A stretch of DNA of 64,000 nt from Pseudomonas sp. KU43P (GTDB taxonomy: Bacteria; Pseudomonadota; Gammaproteobacteria; Pseudomonadales; Pseudomonadaceae): NCBI RefSeq assembly GCF_033095865.1, contig NZ_AP019365.1, positions 2,639,501-2,703,500 on the forward strand, given 5' to 3'. Below are positions 60,445 to 64,000 of this stretch, in pieces (position 1 is the first letter of the stretch; every line of letters starts with the position of its first letter). The notes beneath the pieces were generated by a model, which saw only the letters and a list, made by a program, of their open reading frames with translations, did not search any database and had not been told where the DNA came from. The translations under genes and the position numbers were made by a program.

Positions 60445-61632
60445 TCAACGCTCGCGCATGAAGAACCCCGCCACATACTTGCGGAACGTCTCCAGGCTCT
60501 TGAAGTCGGCAAAGCGCTTGAAGTTCTCGGCATCCGGCTCCGGCCCCAGCGGCTGTTCCAGCAACGAAACCGACAACACCCGGTCCTGGTCCGAGGTCAG
60601 CACCAGTTCATCCATCACCTGACCGCCGATCACTGGCCGGCGCATTTGCACCTTCACGCCCTTGCCGGCCATCCAGTCGATCAGCGACACCAACGCCTTG
60701 AGCGGTTCACGCTCCTCATCGCGATAGACCGGGAACAGGTGTGCACGTGACAGCACCGGCACGCTGGCCACGTGGATCAGCTCGTAGAAATGGCTGCCAG
60801 CCGTGGCCGGTGAATACAGGGCCAGCGCCAGCAACGGGCCGGACATGCGACTGCCACCCCAGTAAAGATGGTGCCCCTGAAAATCGAAGCCATCCTCGCT
60901 GCGGTTGTTGAACAGCTTGCGCCCGCGGACCTGCTCGACGCAGTCCAGCATCAGCCCGTGGCGGCGGTGGTTGCCAAACACCGTGGCCTCGCGCAGGCGG
61001 GCCTTGAGCATCATCATGTGCTTCATGTCCAGCCGGGTTTCCAGGTAGTTGCTGGCAGGCACGCGCTCAAGCAGCGGGTAACGGCTGGCGACACTGCGCA
61101 GTTCGGCGAACTGGGCGGTGAGGTCTTTCTTCAGGTGAGTGGCATAGAGGTTGAGGCCGCTGGTTTCGATCCAGGTCAACAACAGCGACAACAAGCGATG
61201 CTGGTCACGCCGTTCGCCACCATCGCCGGTGCCCCCGGCACTCTCGCCGGATTTGGGAAAATCACCGATCAGGCGCAGCGGTGTATCCGGTGCGAGCCAG
61301 GCGGCGGGCGCGGTGGGTTGTGCTTCACGCTCCGCAGCCTCGCGTTCGTCCTTGGTGAACGGGCAGCCGGGCGCATGCTCGGCGGTGCCGGGGTTGTTCT
61401 TGAGAAACAGCGTGCCGGTGTTGCCATTGAGGGTGACATTGAGCACCGGCAATGCATCCTTGCGGCAATCGCAGGCCAGCCACTGGTTGGCGCTGCGTAC
61501 CTTCATCAGCAGTTGGTTGGCCTGCAGCAGGCGGGGGCCGGCGAGGTTGCCGGTGGCGAAATCCGCCAGCAATTCCTCTTCGGCCGGTGTCAGGCTGCGC
61601 ACCTGCGCGGCGGTCTTGTCGATGATTCGCAT
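60445..61632 (-). CDS. Conserved hypothetical protein with N-terminal cysteine cluster
   Basis: The 395-residue product was not recognised with confidence; it may be a DUF1173-like protein. It has no signal peptide or membrane helix. Near residues 54-90 a C-D-C-R pair and H-A-P-G-C-P-F could bind a metal such as zinc. The C-terminal half has aromatic-rich stretches (H-H-L-Y-W-G-G-S-R, H-F-Y-E-L-I-H) but no catalytic motif I know. Start ATG 61632 has GGAG upstream. It is a single gene between ilvA and a VOC-protein gene, all separated by non-coding DNA. Confidence 0.6.
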   Translation of the reverse strand: MRIIDKTAAQVRSLTPAEEELLADFATGNLAGPRLLQANQLLMKVRSANQWLACDCRKDALPVLNVTLNGNTGTLFLKNNPGTAEHAPGCPFTKDEREAAEREAQPTAPAAWLAPDTPLRLIGDFPKSGESAGGTGDGGERRDQHRLLSLLLTWIETSGLNLYATHLKKDLTAQFAELRSVASRYPLLERVPASNYLETRLDMKHMMMLKARLREATVFGNHRRHGLMLDCVEQVRGRKLFNNRSEDGFDFQGHHLYWGGSRMSGPLLALALYSPATAGSHFYELIHVASVPVLSRAHLFPVYRDEEREPLKALVSLIDWMAGKGVKVQMRRPVIGGQVMDELVLTSDQDRVLSVSLLEQPLGPEPDAENFKRFADFKSLETFRKYVAGFFMRER

Positions 61633-61695
61633 GAGGCAGCTCCAAGCTACGAGCCCCAAGCTTCAGGCAAAGTCGCGCCGCTTTCAACTTGGCTG

Positions 61696-62166
61696 TCAGT
61701 TGCCGCTGAACATCTTGGCGGCGCGTGCGCGGATTTCCTCGGGGCTGAGGTCCTCCTTGTGGGTGGAGACGAACCACAGGTTGCCGAACGGGTCTTTCAG
61801 GGTGCCGCTGCGGTCGCCGTAGAACTGGTCCTTGACCTCATGCAACGGGGTAGCGCCGGCGGCCACCGCCTGGGCATAGACCTTGTCGCAGTCCTCGACG
61901 TACAGGTGCAGGCCTACGGCAGCGCCATCGAGGTTCTGGCTGGCGGTGAGGCCGCCTTCCATGTTGTCGCAGGGGTCACCCAGCATCAGCGAGGAATCGC
62001 CGATCCTCAGTTCAGCATGGCCGACCCGGCCGTCCGGGCCTTCGAGGCGGAACATCTCCGTGGCGCCGAAGGCCTTCTTGTAGAACTCGATGGCCTGGGC
62101 GGCGCCCTTGATGGCCATGTAGGGGGTAATGCTGTGCTGCCCTTCGGGAATGGGTTTGACTGCCAT
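61696..62166 (-). CDS. VOC-family (glyoxalase/PhnB-like) protein
   Basis: The 156-residue protein has the beta-alpha-beta-beta-beta repeat of vicinal oxygen chelate proteins: I-T-P-Y-M-A-I-K-G-A-A-Q-A-I-E-F-Y-K-K-A-F, A-E-L-R-I-G-D-S-S-L-M-L and D-P-F-G-N-L-W-F-V-S-T-H. The group is the PhnB/DUF1428-like set whose substrates are mostly unknown. GAGGAG lies before ATG 62166. The following gene is not close enough to imply an operon. Confidence 0.85.
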   Translation of the reverse strand: MAVKPIPEGQHSITPYMAIKGAAQAIEFYKKAFGATEMFRLEGPDGRVGHAELRIGDSSLMLGDPCDNMEGGLTASQNLDGAAVGLHLYVEDCDKVYAQAVAAGATPLHEVKDQFYGDRSGTLKDPFGNLWFVSTHKEDLSPEEIRARAAKMFSGN

Positions 62167-62288
62167 GTTCGATACTCCTCTGACGGGTTGCGATGGGGGC
62201 ACGTCGCGTGCCCCTGTTGCATAGAGTCGTTTGCACGGGTGGAAGATCGACAATCATGCTAGACCGATTGTCTATAAACAGCCGCCCC

Positions 62289-63908
62289 TCAGAAGATGTA
62301 GTCGGTGGTCAGGAAACTCGACTGCCGGTTGCGGATGATTTCGCTGATCAACGCCTTGTTGGCTTCCTGGAAGCGGGTCGCCACCAGCGTGCGGATCGAG
62401 AACACGCGCAGGGCGTCATGCACCGACAGCGTGCCTTCGGCACTGTTCTTGCGACCGTTGAACGGGTAGGTGTCCGGGCCGCGCTGGCACTGGGCGTTGA
62501 GGTTGATGCGCCCGACCTGGTTGGCGAAGATGTCGACCAGGCTGCCGATGGTCTGCGGGTCGTTGCCGAACAAGCTCAGCTGCTGGCCGTAGTCGGAGTC
62601 GAGCACGTAGTCGACCACTGTTTGCAGGTCGCGGTAGGGCACCACCGGCACCACCGGACCGAACTGCTCCTCGTGGTACACGCGCATATCGCCGCTCACC
62701 GGGTACAGCAGCGCGGGGTAGAAGAACGACCCGCGGCTCTGGCCGCCACCCTCGTTGAGCACGCGCGCGCCCTTGGCCGTGGCATCGGCCACCAGGCCTG
62801 CGAGGTAGTCGACCTTGCCCGGCTCCGGCAGCGGCGTCAGGGCCACGCCCGGATCCCAGGGCATGCCCGGCTTGAGCGCGGCGAGCTTGCGCTGGAACTT
62901 GTCGAGGAAGGGCTCGACCACGTCCTCGTGCACGAACAGGATCTTCAGCGCCGTGCAGCGCTGGCCGTTGAACGACAGCGCGCCGGTGACAGCTTCGTCC
63001 ACGGCGTTGTCCAGGTCCACCTGGGGCAGGACGATGCCGGGGTTCTTGGCATCCAGGCCCAGGGCGGCACGCAGGCGGTGCGGGCGCGGGTGCAGCTTCT
63101 TCAGGTCGCTGGCGGCCTTGTGCGTGCCGATGAAGGCGAACACGTCGACCTTGCCGCTGGCCATCAACGCGCTGACCGTTTCGCGGCCACGGCCGTAGAT
63201 CACATTGATCACGCCGGGCGGGAAACTGTCGCGGAAGGCTTCGAGCAGCGGGCGGATTAACAGCACGCCGAACTTGGCGGGCTTGAACACCACCGTATTG
63301 CCCATGATCAGCGCCGGGATCAGGGTGGTGAAGGTTTCGTTCAGCGGGTAGTTGTAGGGCCCCATGCACAGCGCCACGCCCAGCGGCGCACGGCGGATCT
63401 GGCCGAGGGTGCCTTGTTCGAGCTCGAAGCGGCTGGAGCGGCGGTCGAGGTCCTTGAGCGCGTTGATGGTGTCGACGATGTAGTCGCAGGTGCGGTCGAA
63501 CTCCTTCTCCGAATCCTTGAGGTTCTTGCCGATCTCCCACATCAGCAACTTCACCACTGCGCTGCGTTGTTCGCGCATGCGGGCGAGAAACTGCTCCACA
63601 TGCTGGATGCGTTCGGCCACGCGCATGTTCGGCCAACTGCCGCGGCCCTTGTCGTAGGCCTGCACGGCGGCGTCGAGCGCGGTCAGGGCGGTGTCGGCGT
63701 CGAGCAGCGGGGCGCTGCCGAGGATGACCTGGCGGTCGCCATCGGCGTGCTTGAGCCATACTGGGCTGCGCACCGTGGCCAGTGGGCCGTCCCAGCGCCT
63801 GAGCTCACCGTTGACCAGGTAGTCGCGTTGTTCCAGGGGCTCGGCCAGGTGCCAGGCTTCGGGGATATCGTCCGGGCTGGGAAACAGCGAATCGAGCAGG
63901 GGGTCCAT
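62289..63908 (-). CDS. NADP-dependent glyceraldehyde-3-phosphate dehydrogenase-like aldehyde dehydrogenase
   Basis: The 539-residue aldehyde dehydrogenase-superfamily enzyme has M-G-P-Y-N-Y-P-L-N-E-T (the GapN variant of the W-N-x-P motif), F-K-P-A-K, F-I-G-T-H-K-A and catalytic Cys near residue 318 in F-N-G-Q-R-C-T-A-L-K. It is longer than classical GapN (about 475 residues), mostly at the N-terminus. It would oxidise glyceraldehyde 3-phosphate to 3-phosphoglycerate without phosphate, though other aldehydes are possible. A gene so annotated is near ilvA in P. putida KT2440 (from memory). It is transcribed alone; the 92 bases upstream to the window end show no clear promoter. Confidence 0.8.
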   Translation of the reverse strand: MDPLLDSLFPSPDDIPEAWHLAEPLEQRDYLVNGELRRWDGPLATVRSPVWLKHADGDRQVILGSAPLLDADTALTALDAAVQAYDKGRGSWPNMRVAERIQHVEQFLARMREQRSAVVKLLMWEIGKNLKDSEKEFDRTCDYIVDTINALKDLDRRSSRFELEQGTLGQIRRAPLGVALCMGPYNYPLNETFTTLIPALIMGNTVVFKPAKFGVLLIRPLLEAFRDSFPPGVINVIYGRGRETVSALMASGKVDVFAFIGTHKAASDLKKLHPRPHRLRAALGLDAKNPGIVLPQVDLDNAVDEAVTGALSFNGQRCTALKILFVHEDVVEPFLDKFQRKLAALKPGMPWDPGVALTPLPEPGKVDYLAGLVADATAKGARVLNEGGGQSRGSFFYPALLYPVSGDMRVYHEEQFGPVVPVVPYRDLQTVVDYVLDSDYGQQLSLFGNDPQTIGSLVDIFANQVGRINLNAQCQRGPDTYPFNGRKNSAEGTLSVHDALRVFSIRTLVATRFQEANKALISEIIRNRQSSFLTTDYIF

Positions 63909-64000
63909 GGGTGCCGCACCTCGCAAGTCTAGGTAGGTGAATCGCTTCAGCTTCGAGCATGCACCTGGCGAAAGAAAAATACCAGTCTGGCTCAATATTG

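Overview
The window is high-GC DNA with the gene content, gene order and interspersed REP elements of a Pseudomonas putida-group chromosome. Twelve copies of the roughly 35-base REP palindrome pair (core GCCGGCAAGCCGGCTCCCAC and its inverse, plus one pair of a second REP type) lie between or inside genes. Coding density is high, most genes sit in tightly overlapped operons, and sigma-54 promoters recur. I saw no rRNA, tRNA, CRISPR array, prophage or plasmid functions.

Region 1 (1-9054) is an operon led by the 3' part of a very large multicopper oxidase of the MnxG/McoA manganese-oxidase type. It is followed by a beta-propeller/YtkA-like membrane protein, two SCO/SenC copper chaperones (the first frameshifted), a cytochrome c fused to a periplasmic binding protein, and a SurA-like chaperone. 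Region 2 (9055-18957) starts with two CCCC-N6-GGGG palindromes and a sigma-54 promoter. It then encodes a stand-alone receiver protein, a type II secretion/pilus-like machine (ATPase, PilM/N/O/P-like parts, lipoprotein secretin, three pseudopilins, no GspF) and, in the same overlapped run, the curli export genes csgE, csgF and csgG. Region 3 (19095-26351, minus strand) holds an RNase T2, AlkB, and a four-gene curli operon: two paralogous secreted proteins of unknown function, csgB and an unusually long csgA. This operon has its own sigma-54 promoter and a similar palindrome.

Region 4 (26685-40721) is a quinohemoprotein amine dehydrogenase locus. It has an AcoR-type sigma-54 activator with the maturation genes qhpF, qhpE and qhpG, a divergent aldehyde dehydrogenase, the structural and radical-SAM genes qhpA, qhpD, qhpC and qhpB, and an acyl-CoA ligase. 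Together they can take a primary amine to an aldehyde, an acid and an acyl-CoA. Two divergent sigma-54 promoters each have phased half-sites about 90 bases upstream. An intact IS256-family element with an 8-base target duplication follows the ligase.

Region 5 (42200-49321) has mobA, an RND efflux pump pair without an outer-membrane gene, and a divergent OmpR-type two-component system. Region 6 (49405-57801) matches the NfrA/NfrB c-di-GMP-controlled glycan system: WecB, an NfrB glycosyltransferase with an MshEN-like tail, NfrA, a DUF4434-type protein and a nearby diguanylate cyclase. Region 7 (58113-63908) has a PACE-family transporter, a threonine dehydratase preceded by an Ile-rich leader peptide and attenuator, an unknown cysteine-containing protein, a VOC protein and a GapN-like dehydrogenase.

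The strongest candidate for an undescribed integrated system is regions 1-3: a copper oxidase, its copper supply, a secretion machine and an extracellular amyloid. The secretion and amyloid parts appear to share sigma-54 control.
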